The notes beneath the pieces are model-generated. The model was not told the origin of the DNA, did not search any database, and saw nothing but the letters and a program-made list of their open reading frames with translations. From Streptomyces aurantiogriseus (GTDB lineage: Bacteria; Actinomycetota; Actinomycetes; Streptomycetales; Streptomycetaceae): a stretch of 64,000 nucleotides of DNA. The stretch lies in contig NZ_BMSX01000018.1 in assembly GCF_014649375.1 (NCBI RefSeq), positions 124,001 through 188,000 on the forward strand, given 5' to 3'. Below are positions 43,945 through 51,702 of the stretch, piece after piece (position 1 is the stretch's first letter; the number at the start of each line of letters is the position of its first letter). The position numbers and the translations under genes were made by a program.

Positions 43945-44508
43945 ATGGTGAGTCTCGGGCTGTGGGTGGCCCGGCGCACGAACGGGGTCGGGGACGGGGA
44001 CATCGCTGTCGGGTACGCGCGGGCTCAGGCTCCGACGGCATACGGGCTGGTTTTTGTGTTCGTGGTCGAGACGGTCGGCGTGTCCTTCATGCTCGCCGAC
44101 TATCCGGTCGTCCATCTGGTGATGCTGCTTCTCGATCTCTACACGGTGTTTCTGGTGCTGGGACTGCAGGCCGCGGCCGTCACCCGCCCCCATGTGGTGG
44201 GACCTGCCGGGCTGCGGGTGCGGCGCGGTGCGCGGCTTGATCTGTGGATACCGCTGGAACGGATCGTGTCCGTCCGTCACGACCTCCGGTTCCCGGACGC
44301 GAACCAGCCCGAGGACGGTGTGCTGGAGGTGGCCGTAGCCTCGCAGACCTCGGTCACCGTCGAACTGGCCCGGCCGGTCACCAGCGTGAGCCTGCTGGGG
44401 CGGCGCGCGGAGGTGCACACGGTTCGCTTCCACGCCGACGAGCCCCAGGCCGCTGTGGCAGCGATCAAGAAGTTGCTTCCCCCGCGGTCAGTTGACGTCC
44501 ATGGCTGA
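43945..44508 (+). CDS. Hypothetical membrane protein, possibly N-terminally shortened
   Basis: A 187-aa protein with two TM helices (about residues 31-50 and 56-77) and a soluble C-terminal beta domain: VTRPHVVGPAGLRVRRGARL, then LWIPLERIVSVRHDL and TSVTVELARPVTSVS. This is a PH-like pattern common in Streptomyces membrane proteins. The frame stays open and protein-like upstream of ATG 43945 (IGIGTLIEWTRLLAAHERRW), but no start codon is seen there. The true N-terminus may have been lost next to the IS remnant. The function is unknown. Confidence 0.65.
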   Translation: MVSLGLWVARRTNGVGDGDIAVGYARAQAPTAYGLVFVFVVETVGVSFMLADYPVVHLVMLLLDLYTVFLVLGLQAAAVTRPHVVGPAGLRVRRGARLDLWIPLERIVSVRHDLRFPDANQPEDGVLEVAVASQTSVTVELARPVTSVSLLGRRAEVHTVRFHADEPQAAVAAIKKLLPPRSVDVHG

Positions 44509-44571
44509 GGTGCACGACTTGAGGTCGTCTCGGCTGGGTGCGGACGTCGTGAGGCTCGGCACTCGCCTCGA

Positions 44572-45444
44572 TCAGAGTGTCGTCGTGTGGCCCAGAATTG
44601 CGCTTGCGAGGGGATCGTGTACCTCGCGTGACAGCGCGTGGCCCATGCCCGGGATTTCAACGATGCGGGCGCCGCGGATCATCTGGGCGAGATGGTGGGC
44701 GTGTGGGGGCGGGGTGACGGGTTCGGCCGGCGCGGAGATGACGAGGGTGGGCATGTTCGTGTGCGCGAGTTGCTCGGTGCGGTCCATGCCGGATGCATCG
44801 GCGCGGGCGTGTGCGGTGCTGGTGGCGTAGTGCCCGGTGTGCTTGATGATGTTCAGTTCGAGGGTGCGGGCGTAGTCGGCGTCGAAGGGGAGCTGGGTGC
44901 CCCCCAGGGCCCGCCAGTGCTCGACTCGTCGCTCCAACTCCGCATCCAGTCCGCGGTCCTCTATCGGGCGGGCCCACATTTCCAGCAGGTGGGGGGCGAC
45001 GCCGGGAAGCTCCTCGGGCGGGATCCGTGTTCCGTCGGGGTGTGTGTACGGGGTGGTGCTGAGTGCGCTGGTGCCGATCAGGGTGACACTGAGCAACCGG
45101 TCGGGATGGTCCGCGATGAGCAGTTGGGCGAGCATCCCTCCCAGGGACATGCCGACGATGTGGGCGCGTTCGACACCGAGGCGGTCCAACACGGTGACGG
45201 CGTCCGCTGCCAGTTCGGTGAGTGGATATGGCTGCTCGTCGAACGACCAGGTGGAGCGGCCGGTGTCACGGTGGTCGTAGCGGATGACGCGATGGTGGGA
45301 GGTGAGCTTGTCCAGTAATGCGTCCGGCCACCCCAGGCCCGACGCCTGAGCACCCATGATCATCAGTAGTGGCGGAGCGTCGGCGGGGCCACGATCCTCC
45401 ACCCACAAGCGCACACCGCGCGCTGCATCCACGAAGCGTTCCAT
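44572..45444 (-). CDS. Alpha/beta hydrolase
   Basis: A 290-aa alpha/beta-fold hydrolase. The oxyanion region is PPLLMIMGAQASGLGWPD, the nucleophile elbow AHIVGMSLGGMLAQ (GMSLGG, Ser near residue 99) and the likely catalytic His in EIPGMGHALSREVHDP. YDHRDTGRSTW is the conserved loop after strand 4. It resembles aclacinomycin-methylesterase or haloalkane-type enzymes found in secondary metabolism. ATG 45444 has the palindromic site 28 bp upstream. The substrate is unknown. Confidence 0.9.
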   Translation of the reverse strand: MERFVDAARGVRLWVEDRGPADAPPLLMIMGAQASGLGWPDALLDKLTSHHRVIRYDHRDTGRSTWSFDEQPYPLTELAADAVTVLDRLGVERAHIVGMSLGGMLAQLLIADHPDRLLSVTLIGTSALSTTPYTHPDGTRIPPEELPGVAPHLLEMWARPIEDRGLDAELERRVEHWRALGGTQLPFDADYARTLELNIIKHTGHYATSTAHARADASGMDRTEQLAHTNMPTLVISAPAEPVTPPPHAHHLAQMIRGARIVEIPGMGHALSREVHDPLASAILGHTTTL

Positions 45445-45471
45445 GAGGCGACTCCCCTTAGTCGAAGTAAG

Positions 45472-45485
45472 ACGATACGTATCGT
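45472..45485. promoter_or_regulatory. Perfect palindrome, TetR-type operator
   Basis: ACGATACGTATCGT is a perfect 14-bp palindrome, 28 bp upstream of the alpha/beta hydrolase start and about 105 bp upstream of the sigma gene. Its form (CGATACGTATCG core) is typical of TetR-family sites. No TetR gene lies near, so the regulator is probably encoded elsewhere. Confidence 0.6.
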
Positions 45486-45590
45486 ATCGCGGATGCTGTC
45501 ATTGACGGGGTGCTTTCGGGGGCGGGATGCGGCCGGCGGTCTGTGAGCAGCGCCACTGGAACCTTCCCCCCGCCCCGGAGAGGTACGAGT

Positions 45591-46388
45591 GTGAGGTCCA
45601 ACGAAGACGATGACGGTGACGACGGCTATGCCCGTCGGCTGCGGGTGCGTGTCCGGGGCGGGGAGCGGGAGGCGTTCGGCGAGCTGTACGAGGCCCATGC
45701 CTCCGCCGTTTACAACCATGCCCTTCGGCTGACCGGTGACTGGTCCGTGGCCGAGGAGGTCATGTCGGAGACGTTTCTCGCTGCCTGGCGGGGGCGGGGG
45801 GACGTTCTGGAGGGTGGGGGGTCCCTGCGGCCCTGGTTGCTGGGGATCGCCACCAACAAGGCCCTCAACGCTCAGCGGAGTCTGCGGCGGCGGCTGGCCT
45901 TTCTCGCTTCGCGGCGGGGGGAGCCGGAGGCCGTTGACGACTTCGCCGACGAGGCCGTCTCGCGGATCGACGACGCTCGGCGGCTCGCTGAGGTGCAGCG
46001 GGTGTTGAAGCGGCTGCGGCGGCACGAGCGGGAGGTCATCGCGCTGTGCGTGTGGGCCGGGCTCGATTACGCGCAGGCGGCGGAGGCGCTGGGGGTGCCT
46101 GTGGGGACCGTGCGGTCCCGGTTGTCCCGGGCCCGTGCTCGGCTTCGGGAGTTCGTGGAGCGGGAGGCGGGGGATGGCGGCCGTGCCCCCGGGGCTGCGG
46201 GGCGTACGACGACACATGCGGCTCGTACCGCTCGTACCGCTCGTACAGCGCGTAGGGAGCGTACGGCGCCTGGCGCGCATACGGGATCCGGCACTCGTAC
46301 GGGATTCATGGAACCGCGTTCCCGTCGCGGAGAGGTAGAGAGTGAGGCCGCGTTCGTGGCCCTGCCCCTTCAGGAGGAAGCCCGATGA
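45591..46388 (+). CDS. ECF-type RNA polymerase sigma factor
   Basis: A 265-aa sigma factor. Region 2 is AFGELYEAHASAVYNHALRL and the WSVAEEVMSETFLAAWR segment (-10 recognition). Region 4 is RLRRHEREVIALCVWAGLDY with ALGVPVGTVRSRLSRARARL (HTH for -35). GTG 45591 is preceded by GGAGAGG. After region 4 a 75-residue Arg/Ala/Thr-rich low-complexity tail contains an ARTARTARTAR repeat, unusual for ECF factors. It overlaps the CU044_5270 gene by 4 bp, a conserved sigma-partner arrangement. Its regulon is unknown. Confidence 0.9.
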   Translation: MRSNEDDDGDDGYARRLRVRVRGGEREAFGELYEAHASAVYNHALRLTGDWSVAEEVMSETFLAAWRGRGDVLEGGGSLRPWLLGIATNKALNAQRSLRRRLAFLASRRGEPEAVDDFADEAVSRIDDARRLAEVQRVLKRLRRHEREVIALCVWAGLDYAQAAEALGVPVGTVRSRLSRARARLREFVEREAGDGGRAPGAAGRTTTHAARTARTARTARRERTAPGAHTGSGTRTGFMEPRSRRGEVESEAAFVALPLQEEAR

Positions 46389-47485
46389 ACTCCACTCCGG
46401 CCGGTCCCGAGCAGGAGGAGCGCGAGGAGCGTGAGGAGCTGGCGCGGCTGTTGCCCGTCGTTCCCGTCGAGCAGCGGCTGTCTCCTGGGCGTCACTCCCA
46501 TCACAAGGACGTTCTGATGCAGCTCATCGACCGTGATCGCGAGCGCCGTGCGGAGAGCACCCGCTCTCTGCCCCGTCCCCGCAGGTTCTCGCGGCCCGCT
46601 CTCGTCGCCGCCTCGGTCGCCGTCGCGGTCGCCGCCACGCTCACCGTCGGGGTCGGCGCAGGGCGGCACGGGGGCGGTACGGCGGCCCGGCCCGGCGCGA
46701 GCAGCACGGGCGGGGCCACTCACAGCGCCGTCGTGACGCTCGACCGTATCGCCTCCGTCGCCCTGCGCAGTGACGTCGAGGCGGTGAAGGAGAGTCAGTT
46801 CGTCTACGTCCGCAGCAAGGTCGCCGAGAACGAAGGCGCCTTCGAAGGGCCCGTCAAGCTCGGCGAACCTCATGAACGACAGGTGTGGTTCTCGCAGGAT
46901 CCCGAGCCCACGATCGACATCGGACTGATCCGTGAGTACGGGCAGGACTGGCCGATCGAGGTCGGGGTGGAGGACGGGACGGATCCCGCGGACGCCGGGA
47001 TTCCGGCCGGCATCGAACGGCGCACCTACGCCTGGCTCGCCTCACTGCCCACCGATCCCGGCGAACTGTTGAAGCTGCTCTACAAGGAGACACCGCACAC
47101 CTGGGACGACGGGGACCGGGACCAGGCCGTCTTCGGGCAGATCGGAGACCTCATCAGAGAGCAGATCATGCCCTCCGCGACCGCCGCCGCCTTCTACAAG
47201 GCCGCCGCGAGGATCCCCGGGGTGACCGAACTGCCCGACGCCGTGGACGCGGCGGGGCGGCACGGGATCGCCATCGCTCGTGAGGACACCGCGGACGGAA
47301 CCCGTACGGAGTGGATCTTCGACCGGACCACCCTCGACTACCTCGGCGAACGCACCGTCTTCAGCCGGGACACCAAGCGCGGCAAGGCGGGGACGGTGAT
47401 CGACACGACCGCCGTGCTGGAGCGTGCCGTCGTCGACAAGCGCGGTCAGGAACCCGACGAGCGTCGCCGGGCCGCGCGGAACTAG
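46385..47485 (+). CDS. CU044_5270 family protein, probable membrane partner of the sigma factor
   Basis: A 366-aa protein. A cytoplasmic N-terminus of about 65 residues carries LMQLIDRDRERRAEST; one TM helix follows (about 70-90, ALVAASVAVAVAATLTVGVG) and then an extracytoplasmic domain (VYVRSKVAENEG, ERRTYAWLASLPTDPGELLK, TRTEWIFDRTTLDYLGERTV). This is the CU044_5270 layout; such genes follow ECF sigma genes in actinomycetes. It probably senses or holds the sigma factor, by analogy with anti-sigma proteins, but no ZAS zinc motif is seen. ATG overlaps the sigma stop. Confidence 0.8.
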   Translation: MNSTPAGPEQEEREEREELARLLPVVPVEQRLSPGRHSHHKDVLMQLIDRDRERRAESTRSLPRPRRFSRPALVAASVAVAVAATLTVGVGAGRHGGGTAARPGASSTGGATHSAVVTLDRIASVALRSDVEAVKESQFVYVRSKVAENEGAFEGPVKLGEPHERQVWFSQDPEPTIDIGLIREYGQDWPIEVGVEDGTDPADAGIPAGIERRTYAWLASLPTDPGELLKLLYKETPHTWDDGDRDQAVFGQIGDLIREQIMPSATAAAFYKAAARIPGVTELPDAVDAAGRHGIAIAREDTADGTRTEWIFDRTTLDYLGERTVFSRDTKRGKAGTVIDTTAVLERAVVDKRGQEPDERRRAARN

Positions 47486-47490
47486 CCCGT

Positions 47491-47530
47491 GCCGCATCAG
47501 CCTTGCCGCATCAGCCTTTCCGCATCAGCC
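47491..47530. repeat. 14-nt tandem repeat after the CU044_5270 stop
   Basis: GCCGCATCAGCCTT occurs at 47491 and 47505, and a degenerate third copy (TCCGCATCAGCC) at 47519. It lies 6 bp after the stop codon and reaches the 3' end of the opposing gene. Confidence 0.85.
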
Positions 47531-47992
47531 CGTGCCGCGCCTCGCCGCCGCCGTGCGGATCCTCCGCGTACGCCCGTGCTCGGCCAGGAAGGCGAGTACG
47601 GGGGCGGGGACGTCCGGAGTCTCGGTGAGTCTGCGGTGCAGCCAGTCCGAGGCGGAGGCCAGGGCGGCGGGGGCCCAGGGCCGGTCGGAGAGGGTGAGAG
47701 TGTGGAGAAGGGTCCATTCCTGGAGGCGCGTCACCAGGAAGGGGTCCTTGCCCATGACCTCGCGCAGTGGCTCCGCCCAGCTCTCCCACGCTTCCCCTGC
47801 CTCATGGACGGCCGGCGCCCTGCGGTCCAGATGACGGATCACCGCCGAACGCGCCATCTGGCGGTCCGGGTCCGTGAGGATGTGGCGGATCAGATCTGCC
47901 TCCTCCGCCGGTGACACCTCGCCGAGGGCACGGAGGTACTCGGCGAACCTCGCGTGTTCCGGCGGCTCGGAGTCGGACACGGGGCCGGTCAC
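47525..47992 (-). CDS. Conserved hypothetical helical protein
   Basis: A 155-aa protein, almost all alpha-helical: EHARFAEYLRALGEVSPAEE, DLIRHILTDPDRQMARSAVI, WESWAEPLREVM and RLQEWTLLHTLTL. No catalytic motif or TM is seen. I recognise the style of Streptomyces-specific hypothetical proteins but no named family. GTG at 47992 is used. Its 3' end is 39 bp from the convergent CU044_5270 stop, across the 14-nt repeat. Confidence 0.65.
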   Translation of the reverse strand: MTGPVSDSEPPEHARFAEYLRALGEVSPAEEADLIRHILTDPDRQMARSAVIRHLDRRAPAVHEAGEAWESWAEPLREVMGKDPFLVTRLQEWTLLHTLTLSDRPWAPAALASASDWLHRRLTETPDVPAPVLAFLAEHGRTRRIRTAAARRGTG

Positions 47993-48131
47993 ACGGCGTC
48001 AGTCCCCTCGAGGAAGGCAAGGAAGCCTGGGCAACGTCGACTTCGACAGCCTCTCCCCTCCCCCACCGCCGCCGCCAGCGAATTGCCGTACCCGCGTGCG
48101 TACGCCGGCGGCGGCGGCCGTTCTCAGCCGG

Positions 48132-48608
48132 TCAGGTGCGGGATGCCAGCTCCGCCCTGCCGAACAACAGGGCGTAGCCGGGCGGGAGTTGGTCCAGGAC
48201 GCGGCTGGTCAGGTCCTCGCCGACCAGCTTCGGCAGGACGCTCAGGACCGAGCTGACGTCCCAGCGGGCCGTGGCGGGCGTGGCCCCCTCGATGCGGGCG
48301 GCGACCGTTTCCACGAATTCCGGTGCCGGCTGGGGGCGGGTCGCCGGGATCTGGGACGCGATCACTGCGGCCGCCTCCGTGGGGAGCGCCCGGGCGAGGG
48401 CCACGCGTTCGTCGCCGGTGACGTGGCCGCCGAGGGCGGACAGGACGATGCGGGTGATGCGTTCGGCCTCGGCGGTGGTCGTGTACTGGCCCGCCTCCTG
48501 CACGGCCGCGATCAGTTCCGCCCAGCCGTCGTCAGCGGGGGGACGCCTCCTGTGGGGGCGGGGGATCACGGTCCTCGCCGGCTGCGGGGTGGTCGTCGTC
48601 GCGGTCAT
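48132..48608 (-). CDS. DUF2267 domain protein
   Basis: A 158-aa protein with DUF2267 features: GWAELIAAVQEAGQYTTTAE, then AERITRIVLSALGGHVTGDE, VALARALPTEAAAVIASQIP and LPPGYALLFGRAE. The family consists of small helical proteins found near heat-shock and stress genes in actinomycetes, and here it sits next to an Hsp20 gene. ATG 48608 has GAAGG upstream. The function is unknown; a stress role is inferred. Confidence 0.82.
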   Translation of the reverse strand: MTATTTTPQPARTVIPRPHRRRPPADDGWAELIAAVQEAGQYTTTAEAERITRIVLSALGGHVTGDERVALARALPTEAAAVIASQIPATRPQPAPEFVETVAARIEGATPATARWDVSSVLSVLPKLVGEDLTSRVLDQLPPGYALLFGRAELASRT

Positions 48609-48774
48609 CCTTCGGTGCTCCTCCTCTGGGGCCGGGTAAGCCTGGATCCGGTGTGTCCGGGGGCGGCGGGCAGGGGCGTGGGCGCGTCCCGTGGTCCAGG
48701 AGGACTCCGGGCCCACGGGACGCGGGGGGAGGGGGCGGTCGCGCGCCGGCTCGGCCGTTCAGCCGTTCAGCCGC

Positions 48775-49200
48775 TCAGCCGCTCAGCTGCTTGCGCCCGC
48801 TGTCGCCGCCGGAGATCTGGATCCGGCGCGGCTTGGCCTGTTCGGCCACGGGGATGCGCAGGGTCAGGACGCCCGCCTCGTACGAGGCGTCGATGCGGTC
48901 CGTGTCGAGGGTGTCGCCGAGGAAGAGCTGGCGGGTGAAGGTGCCCGTCGGGCGCTCGGCGACCAGCAGTTCCGCGCCCTCGGGGGCGGGGGAACGGCGC
49001 TCGGCGCGGACGCTGAGGACGTTGCGTTCGACGTCCAGCTCGATCGTCTCGGGGTCGATGCCGGGGAGGTCGAAGTGGACGATGAAGTCGTCCCCGGACC
49101 GGTAGGCGTCCATCGCCATCGCGGCGGGTCGGTTGGCGGTGCCGAAGACCTGCTGCGCGAGTCGGTCGAATTCGCGGAACGGGTCGGTTCGCATGAGCAT
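48775..49200 (-). CDS. Hsp20/alpha-crystallin small heat-shock protein
   Basis: A 141-aa chaperone that holds unfolding proteins. The N-terminus MLMRTDPFREFDRLAQQVF matches Streptomyces Hsp18-type proteins. The alpha-crystallin domain runs from AYRSGDDFIVHFDLPGIDPE through NVLSVRAERR to ASYEAGVLTLRIPVAEQAKP (GVLTLRIP is the conserved A-x-x-x-n-G-v-L motif). ATG 49200 is chosen with GAGGAG upstream; GTG 49203 is also possible. Expression is probably heat-induced through the HAIR-like site overlapping its -35. Its stop lies in an 8-nt tandem repeat (GTTCAGCC/GCTCAGCC). Confidence 0.92.
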   Translation of the reverse strand: MLMRTDPFREFDRLAQQVFGTANRPAAMAMDAYRSGDDFIVHFDLPGIDPETIELDVERNVLSVRAERRSPAPEGAELLVAERPTGTFTRQLFLGDTLDTDRIDASYEAGVLTLRIPVAEQAKPRRIQISGGDSGRKQLSG

Positions 49201-49251
49201 CACGGTCCACTCCTCTCTTCAGGAACTGTGTGCGATGCCCTTACGAGTACT

Positions 49252-49293
49252 TATATAACTCCGAGGAGGAAACTTGACAAGCCTCGACTCAGG
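49252..49293 (-). promoter_or_regulatory. Hsp20 promoter with HAIR-like operator
   Basis: Leftward TTGTCA (49280-49275) and TATATA (49257-49252) are spaced by exactly 17 bp. CTTGACA-N7-ACTCAGG (49273-49293) overlaps the -35 and matches the HspR HAIR consensus CTTGAGT-N7-ACTCAAG at 11 of 14 arm positions. HspR normally represses dnaK, clpB and lon operons; in Streptomyces the known hsp18 repressor is RheA, so HspR control here is inferred from the match. Confidence 0.62.
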
Positions 49294-49361
49294 TTCGATG
49301 CGGGGCCTGGCCTGAGCGTTAGCCTCGGGACGACGGACGGCTCTCAGGCTGAGGAGGCGGG

Positions 49362-49664
49362 ATGGCGAAGGTTCCCAGTGCGGTGATCGCCGCGGGTGGG
49401 CTCGTCGGTGGGTACGGCGTGGCGCGGTGGACGAAGAAGCGGCAGCTCGGCGGGGTCGTCCTGGCCGCCGCGGGGGCCGCTGCCGCGCAGCAGTGGCGGC
49501 AGGCGGCCGGCGGGAAGGCCGCGGGGGCGCTGACCGCGGCGTACGTCGCCGCCTTCGCCGGGTCGCATCCGCTGGCCAAGAAGGTGGGCGCCTGGCCGTC
49601 GGTGTTCGGGGTCGCGGGTGCCGTGGCGCTGGCCTCGTGGGCGGTGGCGGACCGGCGCGGCTGA
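49362..49664 (+). CDS. Small hydrophobic Ala/Gly-rich protein
   Basis: A 100-aa protein with three or four hydrophobic segments (VIAAGGLVGGYGVA, GGVVLAAAGAAAAQQW, GALTAAYVAAFAGSHPLA, VFGVAGAVALASWAVA), so probably a small membrane protein. There is no named family that I recognise. ATG 49362 starts right after the Hsp20 promoter region, on the opposite strand. The stop codon lies within three 13-nt tandem copies of GCGCGGCTGAGCA (49655-49693). The function is unknown. Confidence 0.65.
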   Translation: MAKVPSAVIAAGGLVGGYGVARWTKKRQLGGVVLAAAGAAAAQQWRQAAGGKAAGALTAAYVAAFAGSHPLAKKVGAWPSVFGVAGAVALASWAVADRRG

Positions 49665-49782
49665 GCAGCGCGGCTGAGCAGCGCGGCTGAGCGGCTGAGC
49701 TGCCGCCCCGCTTCGGCGGCGTGGCTGCGTCCCCGCGCGGCCGACCGGCGGGCCTGAGCCTCGCAGGGCTCGGGTCAGCCCG

Positions 49783-50856
49783 TCACGAGCCTGCGCCGCC
49801 TCTTGCATCGGGCCCGGCGCCCGCCCCCTGCACCGAGACTCGCGCGGCCCCCTGCACCGAGCCCGGCGCCGTCCCCTGCACCGAGCCTTGCGCAGCCCCT
49901 TCCACCGTCCCCGACCGGAACGCCCGCCGATACCCCTGCGGGCTCGTCCCCACCACCCGGCGGAAGCGTTCCCGGAAGGCCGTCGGGGAGCCGAAGCCCG
50001 TCCGGGCGGCGATCCGTTCCACCGGGTACGCCGTCGTCTCCAGCAGGTACTGCGCCCGCCGCACCCGGGCCCGGTGCAGCCACTGCAGCGGTGTCGTGCC
50101 GGCCTGTTCGCGGAAGCGGCGGTTGAGGGTGCGGGTGCTCATGCCGGCGTGGGCGGCGATGTCGTCCAGGGTGAGGTCGCGGTCGCAGTGTTCCTCCAGC
50201 CAGCGCAGCACCGGTTCGAGGGTGGCTCCGGCGGGGGCGGGCGGCAGGTCGTGGACGATGAACTGGGCCTGGCCGCCCTCCCGTTCGAGCGGCATGACGG
50301 ACATGCGGGCGGCCTGGGCGGCCACGGCCGAGCCGTGGTCCTTGCGGATCATGTGCAGGCACATGTCCAGGGCCGCGGCGGCGCCCGCGGAGGTGAGGAA
50401 CTGGCCGTTGTCGACGTAGAGGACGTTCGGGTCGACGGTCACCTTCGGGTAGCGCTCGGTCAGGTCGCGTGCCGCGATCCAGTGGGTCGTCGCGCGCAGG
50501 CCGTCGAGCAGGCCCGTCGCGGCGAACAGGAACGCGCCGACGCAGATCGAGGCGATGCGCGTACCGTTCGCCGCCGCGTCGCGCAAAGCCTCCGTGACGC
50601 CGGCCGGCAGCGGGTCGGGCGGGTTCTCCACGCCGGGCAGGATGATCGTGTCCGCCTCCGCGAGGGCCTCCAGCCCGTACGGCGCCCGCACCGTGAACGC
50701 CCCCGCGCTGACCTCGCCCGCGGGGTACGGCGAGCAGACCCGCACCCGGTACGCCTCCCGGCCGTCGGGCAGCCGCGCCCAGCCGAAGGCGTCGATCGGG
50801 GCGGACAGGTCGAAGGGGATGACCCCGTGGAGGGCGAGGACGGCGACGGTGTGCAT
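49783..50856 (-). CDS. GlxA-type AraC regulator with DJ-1/PfpI domain
   Basis: A 357-aa transcription regulator. The N-terminal DJ-1/PfpI-like domain (VAVLALHGVIPFDLSAPIDA, ILPGVENPPDP, ASICVGAFLFAATGLLDG with the nucleophile-elbow Cys) is followed by the AraC HTH: DLTLDDIAAHAGMSTRTLNR and RRAQYLLETTAYPVERIAAR. This is the GlxA family; ligands are often amidic or amino-acid derived. The last 40 residues repeat GSVQG-type units, an odd low-complexity tail. ATG 50856 has the 12-nt minisatellite upstream. The target is unknown; the divergent DUF2269-like gene is a candidate. Confidence 0.88.
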   Translation of the reverse strand: MHTVAVLALHGVIPFDLSAPIDAFGWARLPDGREAYRVRVCSPYPAGEVSAGAFTVRAPYGLEALAEADTIILPGVENPPDPLPAGVTEALRDAAANGTRIASICVGAFLFAATGLLDGLRATTHWIAARDLTERYPKVTVDPNVLYVDNGQFLTSAGAAAALDMCLHMIRKDHGSAVAAQAARMSVMPLEREGGQAQFIVHDLPPAPAGATLEPVLRWLEEHCDRDLTLDDIAAHAGMSTRTLNRRFREQAGTTPLQWLHRARVRRAQYLLETTAYPVERIAARTGFGSPTAFRERFRRVVGTSPQGYRRAFRSGTVEGAAQGSVQGTAPGSVQGAARVSVQGAGAGPDARGGAGS

Positions 50857-50895
50857 GGCGGGATCGTAGGCGTGCGACGGATTGCGGCCAACCCC

Positions 50896-51006
50896 GTCCA
50901 CCGGTCCGTCCACCGGTCCCTCCACCGGTCCGTCCACCGGTCCCGTCCACCGGTCCCGTCCACCGGTCCGTCCACCGGTCCCGTCCACCGATCCCCTCCA
51001 CCAGCC
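50896..51006. repeat. Minisatellite of GTCCACCGGTCC-like units
   Basis: About nine 11-13-nt units, seven of them with the CCACCGGT core and two decayed (CCACCGAT, CCACCAGC). It lies in the 264-bp gap between the GlxA gene and a membrane protein gene. Single C insertions vary unit length. It may influence either promoter. Confidence 0.9.
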
Positions 51007-51120
51007 CGTATGCCATCTGCCGCTGCCCGTCCGCCGCCGCCCAGGCCCCTGGCGGAAATCCGTTGCTCTCTGGCATTCCCGCCACTTCTGCAAGATCCTC
51101 GGCCCGCCTACCGTCGGCCC

Positions 51121-51570
51121 GTGACCAAGTTCCTCCTCGCCGTCCATGTCCTCGCCGCGATCGTCGCGATCGGTCCCGTCACCGTCGCCGCCAGCATGTT
51201 CCCGCCCGCCGCCCGCCGGGCCCTGGCCGCACCCGACGACACCCGCGCGACCGAGACCGTACGGCTGCTGCACCGCATCTGCCGGGTGTACGCGGGCGTC
51301 GGCATCGCCGTCCCCGTCTTCGGGTTCTTCACGGCGAGCGCGATGGGGGTGATGGGCGACGCCTGGCTGATCGTGTCGACGGTGCTGACCTTCCTGGCGG
51401 CGGTCGTCCTCGTCGTCCTGGTGCTGCCCCGTCAGGAAACGCTCGTCGAGGGCGACGGGACGCGGGAGGCGACCGTCCAACTCGCCATGTTCACCGGGGT
51501 GTTCAACCTGCTGTGGGCGGTGGTGACGGTGCTGATGATCGTGCGGCCGGGGTCTACGACCGGCGCGTAG
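51121..51570 (+). CDS. Small multi-pass membrane protein (DUF2269-like)
   Basis: A 149-aa protein with four TM segments (TKFLLAVHVLAAIVAIGPV, VYAGVGIAVPVFGFFTAS, AWLIVSTVLTFLAAVVLVVL and AMFTGVFNLLWAVVTVLMIV). The first segment with HVLAAIVAIGP fits DUF2269-type proteins. GTG 51121 is used. No functional residue can be assigned. It stands alone after the GlxA regulator, divergent from it. Confidence 0.65.
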   Translation: MTKFLLAVHVLAAIVAIGPVTVAASMFPPAARRALAAPDDTRATETVRLLHRICRVYAGVGIAVPVFGFFTASAMGVMGDAWLIVSTVLTFLAAVVLVVLVLPRQETLVEGDGTREATVQLAMFTGVFNLLWAVVTVLMIVRPGSTTGA

Positions 51571-51702
51571 ACGGAGCAGACGGAGCAGACCGAGTAGTCG
51601 GAGGTGTGGACGGGGCGGGGACGGGGGCGGGGACGGGCGCGTTGACTGGCTTCGGCGCCCAGTTTTCGTTATCGGCCCGCGATCCCGTACGTCTCCCGGG
51701 GC

